Of a stretch of 56,942 bases of DNA, positions 8,059 through 17,733 are shown piece after piece; within the stretch, counting starts at the first letter, position 1; the number at the start of each line of letters is the position of its first letter. The notes beneath the pieces were generated by a model. It made no database searches. It was given only the letters and a program-made list of their open reading frames with translations, and was not told where the DNA came from. Made by a program: the position numbers and the translations under genes. Source of the stretch: Lachnospiraceae bacterium (lineage in GTDB: Bacteria; Bacillota; Clostridia; Lachnospirales; Lachnospiraceae); assembly GCA_017441265.1 (NCBI GenBank), contig JAFRYE010000079.1, forward strand, positions 1-56,942, read 5' to 3'.

Positions 8059-9579
8059 TTACTTCAAGATCTTCTCAGCGAAGCTGTCAAGAGCCGTCTG
8101 ATACTCTGCATTGAGGGACTCAATCAGAGAAGCAGGAGTCTGGCCTTCAGCATCGATGTTGTAAAGAAGTCTGGACTGGATGATACCGTTATCATTGTCC
8201 CAGAGGCCGGGTACCATGTACGTCGGGTTCTGGTAAGGCGTAGCCTTGTTGATCATGATATCAAGAGTCTCGTTAACAGCCTTGGAATCACGGAACAGCG
8301 ACTCATAGGAGCCCTTCCAAGCATTCTTATCCTCTGCAACGTCCGGAGCCTTGTTGGTGAAGATGTTGTAAGCGAAAGCTACATCGTTAGCCTTTGCAGT
8401 CTCAGCTGCACAGTTAGGCATAACCATGATGTTCTCTCTCGAAACCGGAATGTAACCCTTGCCAGTTGCCTTAGCGTTAGGTCCCATCGGGAAGCATACG
8501 AAACCGTAAACGAAATCGCAGAGCTTGCCGATTACATTGCCATCTGCATCCTTCTCATCACCGTTGAACTCGCCGGCCTTGTACTCGTCGTAAGGGATCA
8601 TTACGGACTGCTGCTTGGTCCACATCTTCTCGAAGTAGTTCCAAGGCTCGCCTTCCAATGCACGACGGGTAAGGTTCTCGGTCCAGAAGCTGTATGCCCA
8701 GTTGCAATCGTCGATTACTTCGGAGCTGTTCAGCGTGCTGACATACTTGTTGCCGTCCTTCTGTACCATGGCATGACCGTTGGAAACGATAGCCATCTCG
8801 AAGAATACGGACTGCTGCATCGTGATACCGTAAACGTCGATCTGACCGTCGTTGTTGGTATCCTTGGTGAGATCCTTCGCAAGCTTCTTGAAGTTATCCC
8901 ACGTCCACTCGTTGCTAGCCTGAAGCTCATAAGGATAATCAGCCTTGTCAGCGCCAAGGAACTGAGATACGAGATCCTTATTGTAGAAGATACCGGTTCT
9001 GGGCTCAACACCTACGCCCCAACCGAAGGTCTTACCACCGAGCGTCATAGCGTCTACACAGACTTTGTTCCACTTCTCATCGGTGAAATCGAACTCGCCA
9101 AGCTTAGCAACGTCGATAAAGAGCGGATCGTCCTGAGCCATGAAAGCTGCGATGAAACGATAGTCAAACGTCATGATGTCTGCAAGAGGCTCGTTAGCCA
9201 TGATGGAGTTCAAGCAGGTCTCGCCCTGATCGCTCCAACCGCAGATGGTCTTACGCTTGATGGTGTAGTGATACTTGTCCATCATCGCTTCCTGATACTC
9301 TTTGTTTGCTTCCTCGACAGCGGTCGTATCCGGCAACTTCCAATCGTCACCTGACCACCAGTCGCCAACGATAACTTCGAGATTCTTGAGGTCTCTGAGA
9401 ACCTCAGTAGGAGTCGGAGTTACGTTTGTGCCTGCATCCGGCGTGGGGGTTGCAGCCGTCTCACCCTTGGTAGGGGTCGTCGTAGTGTTCGTCGTATTGT
9501 TTTCTTCCTTGCAAGCTACAAGAGCGAAGCAAACAACACAAGCCGCCACAACCAGAAGCATTTTTTTGATTGTGCTCAT
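8059..9579 (-). CDS. Extracellular carbohydrate-binding lipoprotein of an ABC importer
   Basis: The 506-aa protein starts at an ATG behind a strong AAGGAGGAGC site. MSTIKKMLLVVAACVVCFALVAC is a lipoprotein signal with lipobox LVAC. An Asn/Thr/Pro-rich linker (about 25-60) precedes a family 1-type solute-binding fold, with GIFYNKDLVSQF, a calcium-loop-like DTNNDGQIDVYG, and aromatic residues suited to sugar binding. It captures a carbohydrate outside the cell for the permease pair just upstream. It has its own promoter in the 137-bp gap, allowing higher expression than the permeases. The ligand is unknown. Confidence 0.9.
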   Translation of the reverse strand: MSTIKKMLLVVAACVVCFALVACKEENNTTNTTTTPTKGETAATPTPDAGTNVTPTPTEVLRDLKNLEVIVGDWWSGDDWKLPDTTAVEEANKEYQEAMMDKYHYTIKRKTICGWSDQGETCLNSIMANEPLADIMTFDYRFIAAFMAQDDPLFIDVAKLGEFDFTDEKWNKVCVDAMTLGGKTFGWGVGVEPRTGIFYNKDLVSQFLGADKADYPYELQASNEWTWDNFKKLAKDLTKDTNNDGQIDVYGITMQQSVFFEMAIVSNGHAMVQKDGNKYVSTLNSSEVIDDCNWAYSFWTENLTRRALEGEPWNYFEKMWTKQQSVMIPYDEYKAGEFNGDEKDADGNVIGKLCDFVYGFVCFPMGPNAKATGKGYIPVSRENIMVMPNCAAETAKANDVAFAYNIFTNKAPDVAEDKNAWKGSYESLFRDSKAVNETLDIMINKATPYQNPTYMVPGLWDNDNGIIQSRLLYNIDAEGQTPASLIESLNAEYQTALDSFAEKILK

Positions 9580-9645
9580 TATAAGCTCCTCCTTAAAATA
9601 GTATCTTAAAATGCCTTCAGTCCTGCCGAAAACATCTTAATTTGG

Positions 9646-9675
9646 ATTATATCACAGTCTTTTCATAATTTCCAC
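9646..9675 (-). promoter_or_regulatory. Internal promoter of the solute-binding lipoprotein gene
   Basis: A perfect TATAAT (9646-9651) lies 18 nt from a weak -35 TGGAAA (9670-9675) on the minus strand. A small A/T-rich hairpin (ACTGTT/AACAGT, 9675-9691) just upstream may reduce read-through from the permease genes. Confidence 0.55.
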
Positions 9676-9716
9676 TGTTTTTTTAACAGTTTTTCACAAA
9701 ATAAACTGTGAGGGGA

Positions 9717-10691
9717 TCAACCCTTTATACCACTTTGCGATACACTTTCGACAAAGCTCTTCTGTGCAACTACGTAGATGATCAGCAACGGTGCCAGCAC
9801 CAAAAGCGTTGCGGCTGCCTGTACCTGGTTCTGGAAGATCAGCGGTGTCTGGTAAAGGTTACCGTACAGCTGCTTCTGTGTACCATCGTACAGAACTCCG
9901 GAGTTTGCCAGACGGTTTGCAACCAGTTTCCAGTCCGCCGTCGGATAGAACACACGGCTGTATACCGTATCGGTCCACTGCCATACGAATGCGAAGAGGA
10001 AGACGGAAACCATCATCGGTATTGCACCCGGAAGCAGGATCTGGAAGAATGTACGGAGTCTTCCGCAGCCGTCCACATAAGCGGCCTCTTCCAATTCCTT
10101 CGGCTCATTACGGAAATGCTGACGCATCATGTAGATGTACAGGCCCGCTTTGTAGCCGGAGCATGTAGCGCACATGATGAGGTACGGAATACCGGTTTTG
10201 GAAAGGTTCAGACCGGTTCCGAAGAAGTTACGGAAGTTCATGTACAGAGGGGTGATGATCGTCGACGGCGGCACGATCAGCATCAGGATCACGCAACCGA
10301 ACAGCAACTTCTTACCCGGGAATTTGTATCTTGCAAAACCGTAACCTACAAGTGTACAGGAAAGCACCTGGAGTAAACCTACCGCTGCGGAAAGCCACAG
10401 GGAGTTTCCGAATGCTACCCATTTTTCCAAGACGATCCAAGCGCTGGAAAATGCCTGCGTTGAAAAATGTCTCGGAATACTGGTGATCGACTTATCGTAC
10501 AAGTCGTTCTGCGTCATGAAGCTGACCGAAACCTTCTGAAGCAAAGGCTGAACGATCATGAAGCAAAGACCGAACAGAAGGATGCCGCGCGCGATGCTGA
10601 ACGTCCATGCCCAGATGCGCTTTCTCAGAAGGTATCCGCCGGATTTGCGGTTCCGCTCCCAAAAGGTAGTGCGTTTCTCAGTATTAGTCAT
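9717..10691 (-). CDS. ABC sugar permease, MalG/CUT1 type (second pair)
   Basis: This inner-membrane subunit of a carbohydrate ABC importer has six predicted membrane spans and the permease EAA loop EEAAYVDGCGRLRTFFQILLP, which docks the ATPase. The ATG at 10691 is chosen because AAGGAGG lies 12 bases upstream; this gives about 324 aa and overlaps the end of the preceding permease by 8 bp, so the two are translationally coupled. It ends in QSGIKG, typical of MalG-like subunits. It pairs with the next gene upstream and probably with the lipoprotein downstream. Confidence 0.9.
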   Translation of the reverse strand: MTNTEKRTTFWERNRKSGGYLLRKRIWAWTFSIARGILLFGLCFMIVQPLLQKVSVSFMTQNDLYDKSITSIPRHFSTQAFSSAWIVLEKWVAFGNSLWLSAAVGLLQVLSCTLVGYGFARYKFPGKKLLFGCVILMLIVPPSTIITPLYMNFRNFFGTGLNLSKTGIPYLIMCATCSGYKAGLYIYMMRQHFRNEPKELEEAAYVDGCGRLRTFFQILLPGAIPMMVSVFLFAFVWQWTDTVYSRVFYPTADWKLVANRLANSGVLYDGTQKQLYGNLYQTPLIFQNQVQAAATLLVLAPLLIIYVVAQKSFVESVSQSGIKG

Positions 10692-11709
10692 AGTAGTATA
10701 CCCTCCTTGAGAAAATCGCGAATACCAATGCCAGGAACAGTCCCACAACAAGGAAATATGCCCATGACATAGCCGCTACTCGACCATAGTCGAACTCCGT
10801 CGTCATAACGTAGCTGATGTAATCCATCAACTGGCTGTCGGTTCTGGTGAAGAAGTCGACCATCGTGTAAACGATGTTAACCATGATCATCGAGCCGATC
10901 AACGGGAACGTAATCTTCCAGAAGCTCTCCCATGCGGTACAGCCTTCCATCTTAGCCGCTTCGTACATACTCGGCGGTATCGTCTGCAGACCGGACAGGA
11001 ATACGATGATCTGAATACCAGACGACATAGCGATATCGTACACTCGGCCTACGAGGTCGATGACGTATTGGAAGAATGTGTTTCCGGTCTCACCGGACAA
11101 CAGGATATTCTCCAATGTCTTCGTGATCGCCGCCGCACCGTTCTCCGCCTTAACCATATCCTTTACGTTGGAAATCAACGGGTTGTTGGATTCCAGTCCG
11201 AGGAATGCACCGGCAGCAAGGATAACCGGCAGGAAGTAGATGGAACGAACCAGCGCACGTCCCTTGAATTCCTGATTCAGCAACACTGCCATGAAGAAAC
11301 TGAATACCAGAATACCGGGTACGAACAACGCCACTCTCTTCAACTCGTCAACCGCTTTCTCGATGAACTTCGAGTCACGGAAGAAGATGTAGTAGTAGTT
11401 GGAATTTTTGTTGAAAATTCCGATGTGCGTAAATGTGAAACTCTTGACATTTACCGAGCTCATCGACATCCGGATGGACTGGAAGAGCGGGTAGGCCAGG
11501 AACGCTAAGAAACCGATGATAAACGGAAGTACAAAGAGGAAACCCGCGATCGCGTTGCCACGCGCAAGATTTCTCTGCTTCGACTTTCGGGTGCCCTCGG
11601 GATTCGGAGCGGTTGTGACCAGGTCGTCCAGCACGGATTCTGTCGTTTCTGCAGCCTGCTCGAGATTCTCGTCGGCGCGGAGTTCAGAATCGTTTACATT
11701 CTTACTCAT
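10684..11709 (-). CDS. ABC sugar permease, MalF/CUT1 type (second pair)
   Basis: A polytopic permease with the EAA loop MYEAAKMEGCTAWESFWKI. A charged N-terminal tail of about 50 residues precedes the first span. A long periplasm-side insertion (roughly residues 95-215, including SNNPLISNVKDMVKAENG) separates early spans, larger than in a minimal CUT1 subunit. ATGs at 11715 and 11709 both follow GGGGGTG; 11709 gives the better spacing. It lies 14 bp downstream of the 877-aa membrane protein gene and overlaps the next permease. Confidence 0.88.
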   Translation of the reverse strand: MSKNVNDSELRADENLEQAAETTESVLDDLVTTAPNPEGTRKSKQRNLARGNAIAGFLFVLPFIIGFLAFLAYPLFQSIRMSMSSVNVKSFTFTHIGIFNKNSNYYYIFFRDSKFIEKAVDELKRVALFVPGILVFSFFMAVLLNQEFKGRALVRSIYFLPVILAAGAFLGLESNNPLISNVKDMVKAENGAAAITKTLENILLSGETGNTFFQYVIDLVGRVYDIAMSSGIQIIVFLSGLQTIPPSMYEAAKMEGCTAWESFWKITFPLIGSMIMVNIVYTMVDFFTRTDSQLMDYISYVMTTEFDYGRVAAMSWAYFLVVGLFLALVFAIFSRRVYYYD

Positions 11710-11722
11710 GATCATTCACCCC

Positions 11723-14356
11723 CTATCTCACTACCCAGCTCTGAGCCGGTATTGTTAATCCGTCTTCCAAAGTGTAATCGGCGGTACGATAGTTTACATA
11801 AACCTTGGTTCCGTCGGCAAATTGCGTCATCTTGACATCGGTATCGATGATCTGATGATCTTCGATCGTCTGGTTGTAAGTCTTCGAAAAATCATTCTGG
11901 AAGCGCTTGTACAATGCGACCGCATCATCCTTCCAGCTGTCGAAGTTCGCACCGAAGTACTTCGTGCAATCCGACTCTGCCAGCTCCATGCCTTCCTTTT
12001 CCATGAAAACGAAGTACAAACCGGCACCGGTCTCAACACAGTTCAGCAGGTTGTACGTATAGTCGCCTGTAACGTTGATCGCCGCGCCCGTGTAATCCAC
12101 ATGACCGTGAAGAACGATCGGGAAGAACGGGATCGAATCATCCGTGAGCGACATATGCGTGGAATCCACATCCATGTCAACCAGCAGGTCCGCATCCTTG
12201 ACGACGTAGTCAAATGCATCATAGAAGATCATCTTGTAATCATCGCTTCGAAGGTTGCTGAGCACTTCGATCTGACCGTTCATTGCCGCCTGTCTGGAGA
12301 CTGCCTTCTTACGGTTGTAGTCGGATGCAAGCTTGTTACCGATATCGGTAAATGCAATGCCCTTGACATCGTAATCGGCGATCTCTTTCGCGAAGTCTTT
12401 CATCGTCTTCTCGATGTACGCCGGGTTGGCAAGGTAGAAGTAATCACTGTCTTCAATGATTCCGTACCAGACATCACTGATCTTCTGCATCTTCACGTAC
12501 TCACGGGAAAGATACTTCGCAGTGTCACGTCTGTAGCGGTAACCGTCAAACAGATCGTCATCGTAGACGAACACGAATCCCGCCTTCAGGTAAAGATCAT
12601 TGCCTGCGCCGCGGATGTTGCTGATCGCCTTCTTGAAATCGCTCTTTCCGCCGAGAACGCCGATCAGGCTGACGTCGTTGGCTACATCGTGCTGAACACC
12701 GTCGTTGAACCAGCCGTTCAGGATTACGGAAAGATTGTTCATTCCGGCATCGTTGAGTTCCTTGATGATATCCGCCATCTCGGAGTATGTGGTCATCGCG
12801 TAAGGGCGATCAACCGGGAAACCGAGGATGTGCTGCGTCTTCGTCACGGCACCGATCAACTCGACCGCCGTGGGAAGCTTGCCGGACGTCTTCTGCTCTG
12901 CGAGCTCATATTTTTTGAGATAATAATCGCGATACTCTTTCGCCATATCAACATAGTTGGAACTGTTGACCGAGCGGAAGCGCATCTTGATGGATTCGCC
13001 CTTCGGCAACGACTCCTCGTAAGCGAAGAAGTCGGAGTCGGACTGCGCACCCATATCAACCTGCTCGTTCTTCACCATGTCAAATACGGCCTGAACAGCG
13101 TTTACATTGGCGCCGGCGCCACCGGTAACAACCGATTTGATATATCCGTACGCCTCGCCCTCTTCGATGATCGCGAGAAGCGACTGGGCATGATCCTTCT
13201 TCTCACCCTCCTCCGTACGCGCGTTGACCGCGATACCGTACACAGGATAGTTGATGACGGGATCGGATACGACTTCCTTCTGGGTCATCGCGTAATCCCA
13301 TCCGAAGATTTTGGCACTGTACTGCATCGAGCTCTTCCGGTTGTTGAAGTTAATGATCGCGCCGGAGCCGTCCGGTACGAACATATAACCGTCAGAGGTC
13401 GAAGGCTCCGAGAGCATGTACGGCAAAACGTACAGCTGCGTGAGCGGGTTCGAGGAACGATAGGAAATCTTCTCATACGGGATCGTCACAACCAGATCGG
13501 ATCCGTCCAGCTCGAGGATCATCGTGACATCGATCGCCGGAAGCGTCGAGGTATTCGTGAGTTGAGCGAACTTCTCCTGATCTTCTTTCCACTCGTCCAT
13601 CGTATATCCGGCTTCATTTGCCAGATAATCCTGAAGCTCTTCCTTCTGCCAGTCCTGAACTGCGCTACGAACGAAGTACAGCGTCGTACCGTTCTTCTCG
13701 ACTTCGTCTTTGGCCTTCGGGAAGTTCTTGCCGTATTCCTCATTCTCCTTACGAGCAAGCTTTTCCGGAGTCATCTTGATGTAACGATCACGGAAAGCAC
13801 TCTTCGAATCGTCTGACGTCAGACGTCCGCGAAGTTCCTCGTACTTCTCCACCGTCAGGATTTGCGGATAATAGTACGTCTTTTCGATCTTACCGATCGT
13901 AAAATCGATCGTGATCTTTTTTCCGTCGCTTTCTACCTGATAGTTTTTCTTTTCCACGGATTCCTTGTAGGAGTTCAACTGGGAAGGAACACCGCTCTTA
14001 TTCTGATAAACAACCTTCAGCAGGGCGTTGGCTTCCGGATGATTGGAATCCGATGCCTGCGAAGTGGAATACCATACATTGCCTTCGTTGTCCGTCAACG
14101 TAAACTGCGTGGTATTCGGATTCATCTCCAGTGTGAGATACTCATTCTGAAGAGTAAGAGGTCCGCCCTTGTAATCCTCGTCGTGATGATAGATCACAAA
14201 ATCCGCGGGATTCTCTTTCTTCTGTTCACCGAGGTGTTTTGCCACCAACACAAGGATAGTAATGATGATGGCTGCGATCGGATAACCGATCAATTTTCCT
14301 TTGTTGTTCTTAACGAACTCTTTGAAAGCCCGTTTGAACCTGCCTTTTCTACTCAT
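11723..14356 (-). CDS. Membrane-anchored DUF5696-like protein, possibly glycosidase-related
   Basis: The 877-aa protein has a basic N-terminus and one membrane span (about residues 20-41), leaving about 830 residues outside the cell. The first outer region (about 55-330) looks like a beta-sandwich opening with LTLQNEYLTLEMNPNTTQFT and DNEGNVWYSTS, reminiscent of the super-sandwich of GH31/36/97/101-type enzymes. A central region (about 500-760) alternates strands and helices as in a TIM barrel, with GIAFTDIGNKLASDY and LLVDMDVDSTHM holding conserved-looking acidic residues. I recognise the family as DUF5696-like from memory; no function is established. It sits between the permease sets, next to YIP1, which suggests surface processing or recognition of the transported glycan. 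Confidence 0.7.
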   Translation of the reverse strand: MSRKGRFKRAFKEFVKNNKGKLIGYPIAAIIITILVLVAKHLGEQKKENPADFVIYHHDEDYKGGPLTLQNEYLTLEMNPNTTQFTLTDNEGNVWYSTSQASDSNHPEANALLKVVYQNKSGVPSQLNSYKESVEKKNYQVESDGKKITIDFTIGKIEKTYYYPQILTVEKYEELRGRLTSDDSKSAFRDRYIKMTPEKLARKENEEYGKNFPKAKDEVEKNGTTLYFVRSAVQDWQKEELQDYLANEAGYTMDEWKEDQEKFAQLTNTSTLPAIDVTMILELDGSDLVVTIPYEKISYRSSNPLTQLYVLPYMLSEPSTSDGYMFVPDGSGAIINFNNRKSSMQYSAKIFGWDYAMTQKEVVSDPVINYPVYGIAVNARTEEGEKKDHAQSLLAIIEEGEAYGYIKSVVTGGAGANVNAVQAVFDMVKNEQVDMGAQSDSDFFAYEESLPKGESIKMRFRSVNSSNYVDMAKEYRDYYLKKYELAEQKTSGKLPTAVELIGAVTKTQHILGFPVDRPYAMTTYSEMADIIKELNDAGMNNLSVILNGWFNDGVQHDVANDVSLIGVLGGKSDFKKAISNIRGAGNDLYLKAGFVFVYDDDLFDGYRYRRDTAKYLSREYVKMQKISDVWYGIIEDSDYFYLANPAYIEKTMKDFAKEIADYDVKGIAFTDIGNKLASDYNRKKAVSRQAAMNGQIEVLSNLRSDDYKMIFYDAFDYVVKDADLLVDMDVDSTHMSLTDDSIPFFPIVLHGHVDYTGAAINVTGDYTYNLLNCVETGAGLYFVFMEKEGMELAESDCTKYFGANFDSWKDDAVALYKRFQNDFSKTYNQTIEDHQIIDTDVKMTQFADGTKVYVNYRTADYTLEDGLTIPAQSWVVR

Positions 14357-14375
14357 CAGCTTACCTCCTTTCGTG

Positions 14376-15053
14376 TCAGCTTATTCGGAACAATAACTCT
14401 TTGTAAAGCGAGACAAGATACATGATGGCGTCGCTGATCAAACTGAAGAACAACAGGCACACGAACATGATAACTGCCATACCGACGATGGAAGCAAGGA
14501 TAACCACGATGCCCTTGAGGAGGGAGTAGTCATGGATCATCAGCACCGCGCACAGGATCAGGAAACCTGCCCAGATCAATGCGAAGGTGTTGAAGTAGGT
14601 GTAGAAAACACCCTCTTCCTTCGTCACAACATTACTGAGGAGAATCATCGGCAGACCGATCAACGGATACGGGGTCAACGCGTACGCGGTGCCCATGTAA
14701 ATCTCGTAGAAGCGGCCCTTGCCGTCGAACAGTGTCGTTACACACCAGTTTGCCGTAACCCAGATGAGCAACGGAACCAGGATACCCAGCGTGTTCAACC
14801 AGATACTGAACTCACTCCAACGAGTGTTGTTCAACATGAAGTTGGTGAACCGGCGATCCCAAATGTGCGTAAGCACCGTCAAAATTACAATCGTGTGAGC
14901 CACGGCCATCGAGCCGCGCTTCTCATGCGTCAGATCCCAGAATCCGTCGAACGGATGAAGGATTACGTAAAATGCATACCGGAAGGATTTGCGGTATCTG
15001 CTCCAGCCTTCCCCTTTGAAAAATCCTGCGATACCGGAGAGAATCTTACTCAT
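14376..15053 (-). CDS. YIP1-family polytopic membrane protein
   Basis: The 225-aa protein has about five to six membrane segments and the YIP1-type opening YAFYVILHPFDGFWDLTHEKRGS. Bacterial YIP1 proteins are of unknown function. Its start ATG overlaps the stop of the upstream NHL/TPR gene by four bases (ATGA), showing translational coupling. The 877-aa gene follows within 20 bp. Its place between two permease pairs suggests a membrane scaffold or accessory subunit of the importer (inference). Confidence 0.8.
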   Translation of the reverse strand: MSKILSGIAGFFKGEGWSRYRKSFRYAFYVILHPFDGFWDLTHEKRGSMAVAHTIVILTVLTHIWDRRFTNFMLNNTRWSEFSIWLNTLGILVPLLIWVTANWCVTTLFDGKGRFYEIYMGTAYALTPYPLIGLPMILLSNVVTKEEGVFYTYFNTFALIWAGFLILCAVLMIHDYSLLKGIVVILASIVGMAVIMFVCLLFFSLISDAIMYLVSLYKELLFRIS

Positions 15054-16840
15054 GCTTCACGTATCTCCTTTCGCATTTTTCTGACTTTCCGAATGATCTT
15101 CGGAATGACGATCAAGGCTATCAATACAACTACCGCATACACGATGTATTTCTCAACAACCTGCTCACGATAGTGGCGGAACGCTTTGGAGTAGTTCTCC
15201 GAATCGTGGGCGCTTTCGAAATAACCCATTGCCTCTTTGTATTCGCCCTTGCGCAGAAGCGCACGGCCGATACCGATGTATGCAAGCTCAAAGTTACCGT
15301 TAAACTGAAGGATTCGCTTCCAGACTTCCGCGGACTCATCATAGTAACCGGTCTTATACAGAGCCAGTGCCTCATTGATCATCTTGCCGTAGTCCGTCAT
15401 CGAGAACTCAGTGATGTTTCCGGCCGTGCCGTCCAGAACAAGGATGGTTTCCTCATCCATATTGTCCATGGAAACAGCCTGCGAGAAACGACCGCGGGTC
15501 GTACCGCCGTTACCGAAAGCATACAACAGATTGCCCTGGAAATCGTATGCAAAGATCTTGCCTCGCGTTCTGTCAAGACAGCAATAGGTGTCATTGTTGA
15601 ACGCGATAACATCGACGAACTTCGAAGCACCGGCATAGTTCTTAACGCTGCCCCAGGAAAGATCTCCCATCGGGAACGCGCTGCCGTTTCGGATCAGAAT
15701 GTCAGTACCCATGGAATTCAGTTTACGTACCGGCGTCGCCGTTCCGTCCCAGATATCCTGATCTTCCAACGCACTGATCGTCGCGTAAATGAAGCCGTTC
15801 TTGTCAAGACTGATATTGTTGTACTCGGTCGGTACGTGCTGTGCGCTTCGGTTTCTCTGTTCCTTCGTCTGGATCTTTCTCCACAGCTTTCTCCAGAAGG
15901 AAACGATAACCTTCGCGGCACCTACGTAACCGGTGAACGAACCGCCCTTATCAAACTCCATGAAACCGTTGACAACGCCGGCCGCCTGTACGTAGGTACG
16001 GTATGCGGCATCCGTCGCAATGTGTTCCGGGTTGAATACATAATTGTCGCCCAACGTGTCATCCTGCGGATCGCGGATCACGTTGATAACGTTGAGGTTG
16101 TAATCGCAGTGGATCACACGGTTGTGAAGCTTGTCTGCGATATAGAAATCGTAATCGCGCTTAAGATCCTTGCGCACGATATTCTCTTTTCTCTCGCTCG
16201 GAGCTACCGGGGTCGGGGTGGGCGTCGGAGCATCCTCTCCGCCTTCACCGCCTTCGCCGCCTTCGCCGCTCTCTCCGCCTTCGCCGCCTTCACCGGCATT
16301 GTCCTCATCCGAGGTCGTCAGCGAATTGCCTTGCGTGACGGAAGCAGTCTCTGCGGAGAAATCGTACGGATCACCGAGATAATCGGTGCCGAAGTTTGCA
16401 ACACGATCTGCCTGCGTGATCGGCTTGACGAAGATATCCATCGGATTGTACAACGTCGCGTCGATAGAGTCCTTGAACTTCAGCTGCGGAGCGACCAGTT
16501 TGGAAACATTCAGGCTGTAAATGATACGAACCAGTTCATATGTGCCGTTCACCTTCTGCAGCTCAATGACTCTGTTGTTGCCTGCGTCGCAGATGAACAC
16601 CAGATCATCGATGCAGAACAGGCTCGTTGCACTTGAAAAGGTTCCTAACTCGGGATCGATATACTGCGGATAGATCTTGTTGGTAACCGCATATGCGTTC
16701 GGAGACGCAACCGGATCACCCCAGTAATTGTAAGTATAAGTGTACCAATCGTCATCGTCTGCCATCGCCGGCGTTACATTACAGAACAGGAGGCACAGTA
16801 ACATCAGCAGCGCGATTGAACGTTTTGCTATCGGTTTCAT
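15050..16840 (-). CDS. Exported NHL beta-propeller/TPR membrane protein
   Basis: A signal peptide ends at about residue 27 (TPAMA). The body carries NHL/propeller-like blades, for example FICDAGNNRVIELQ, FYIADKLHNRVIHCDYN, DKNGFIYATI and TILVLDGTAGNITEF. Between blades is a low-complexity Gly/Glu insert (about 183-202) followed by a Pro/Thr stretch. TPR-like helices (about 500-560, FELAYIGIGRALLRKGEYKEAMGYFESA) come next, then a C-terminal membrane span (about 565-580) and a basic cytoplasmic tail. So a ligand- or partner-binding propeller faces outward and the tail faces inward. It has an AAAGGAGG site and is coupled to the YIP1 gene by overlap. No function is known. Confidence 0.8.
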   Translation of the reverse strand: MKPIAKRSIALLMLLCLLFCNVTPAMADDDDWYTYTYNYWGDPVASPNAYAVTNKIYPQYIDPELGTFSSATSLFCIDDLVFICDAGNNRVIELQKVNGTYELVRIIYSLNVSKLVAPQLKFKDSIDATLYNPMDIFVKPITQADRVANFGTDYLGDPYDFSAETASVTQGNSLTTSDEDNAGEGGEGGESGEGGEGGEGGEDAPTPTPTPVAPSERKENIVRKDLKRDYDFYIADKLHNRVIHCDYNLNVINVIRDPQDDTLGDNYVFNPEHIATDAAYRTYVQAAGVVNGFMEFDKGGSFTGYVGAAKVIVSFWRKLWRKIQTKEQRNRSAQHVPTEYNNISLDKNGFIYATISALEDQDIWDGTATPVRKLNSMGTDILIRNGSAFPMGDLSWGSVKNYAGASKFVDVIAFNNDTYCCLDRTRGKIFAYDFQGNLLYAFGNGGTTRGRFSQAVSMDNMDEETILVLDGTAGNITEFSMTDYGKMINEALALYKTGYYDESAEVWKRILQFNGNFELAYIGIGRALLRKGEYKEAMGYFESAHDSENYSKAFRHYREQVVEKYIVYAVVVLIALIVIPKIIRKVRKMRKEIREA

Positions 16841-16851
16841 ATTGTCCTCCT

Positions 16852-17718
16852 TTACTCTTTAATACCGGAACTTGCCATTGTCTCAACGATGTTACTCTGT
16901 GCAAGGATGAAGCAGATCAACGGAATGATCATCATGAACAGTGTTGCCGCGGAACCTGCACCGGTACGTGCGACACCGCCGGCCGCAACCGTCTGCAAAG
17001 CGAACGGAAGCATCTTCAACTGATCCTGATACAGGAACGTCGTACCTGCGTTATTCCACAGAGCCTGAATCGAGAAGATCATCAGGGTAAGGATAGCCGG
17101 TTTAACCAGCGGCATTACGATGGTCCAGAAAATTCTTTGTTCCTTCGCGCCGTCGATCTTTGCAGCCTCGATCAATACATCCGGGATACTCGACTCCATG
17201 AACTGTTTCATAAGGAAGAGACCCATCGGCGAGGCAAATGCCGGTATGATCAAAGCTAAGTAGGTATCGATCCATCCGAGCTTTGCCATGATCAGGTAGT
17301 TCGGGATGGACAAAACGTAACCGGTGAACATCAGGGCCACCGTAACCGCCGCGAAGAACAGGCGGCTGCCGGGGAAACGGTACTTAGCCAGAACGTATGC
17401 CGCCATGGAGGCGATCAGGATGTGGCCTGCGGTACCGACTGCCGTCACGAAGATGGAGTTGAACATGTATCTCGTGAAGGTTACAACACCGGTCTTGCTC
17501 AACAGCAGGAACAGGTCGCTGAAGTTGTCGGTCGTCGGGTTGTGAACGAACAACTTCGGCGGGTAGATGAACAACTCATCCAACGGTTTGAATGCGGCGT
17601 TGATTGCATAAACCAGAGGGAATGCAAAGAAGCAGCCGAAAATAATCAATACGATGGCAACACCGATATCGCCCGCGCGGGAGCGGTTCGGTTGTCTGCC
17701 TGCTTTAATCTTTTTCAT
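16852..17718 (-). CDS. ABC sugar permease, MalG/CUT1 type (first pair)
   Basis: A 288-aa inner-membrane permease with about six spans and EAA loop IEAAKIDGAKEQRIFWTIVMP. It pairs with the MalF-type gene 15 bp upstream and, by gene order, with the giant solute-binding protein. It ends TMASSGIKE, the usual MalG-like tail. AGGAACGAGC precedes the ATG. Confidence 0.92.
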   Translation of the reverse strand: MKKIKAGRQPNRSRAGDIGVAIVLIIFGCFFAFPLVYAINAAFKPLDELFIYPPKLFVHNPTTDNFSDLFLLLSKTGVVTFTRYMFNSIFVTAVGTAGHILIASMAAYVLAKYRFPGSRLFFAAVTVALMFTGYVLSIPNYLIMAKLGWIDTYLALIIPAFASPMGLFLMKQFMESSIPDVLIEAAKIDGAKEQRIFWTIVMPLVKPAILTLMIFSIQALWNNAGTTFLYQDQLKMLPFALQTVAAGGVARTGAGSAATLFMMIIPLICFILAQSNIVETMASSGIKE

Positions 17719-17733
17719 TGCTCGTTCCTCCTA

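Noticed and set aside
11822-13816. A 664-codon plus-strand open frame
   Set aside because: It is antisense to the 877-aa membrane protein, with Val/Arg/His-rich low-quality sequence and no start signal.
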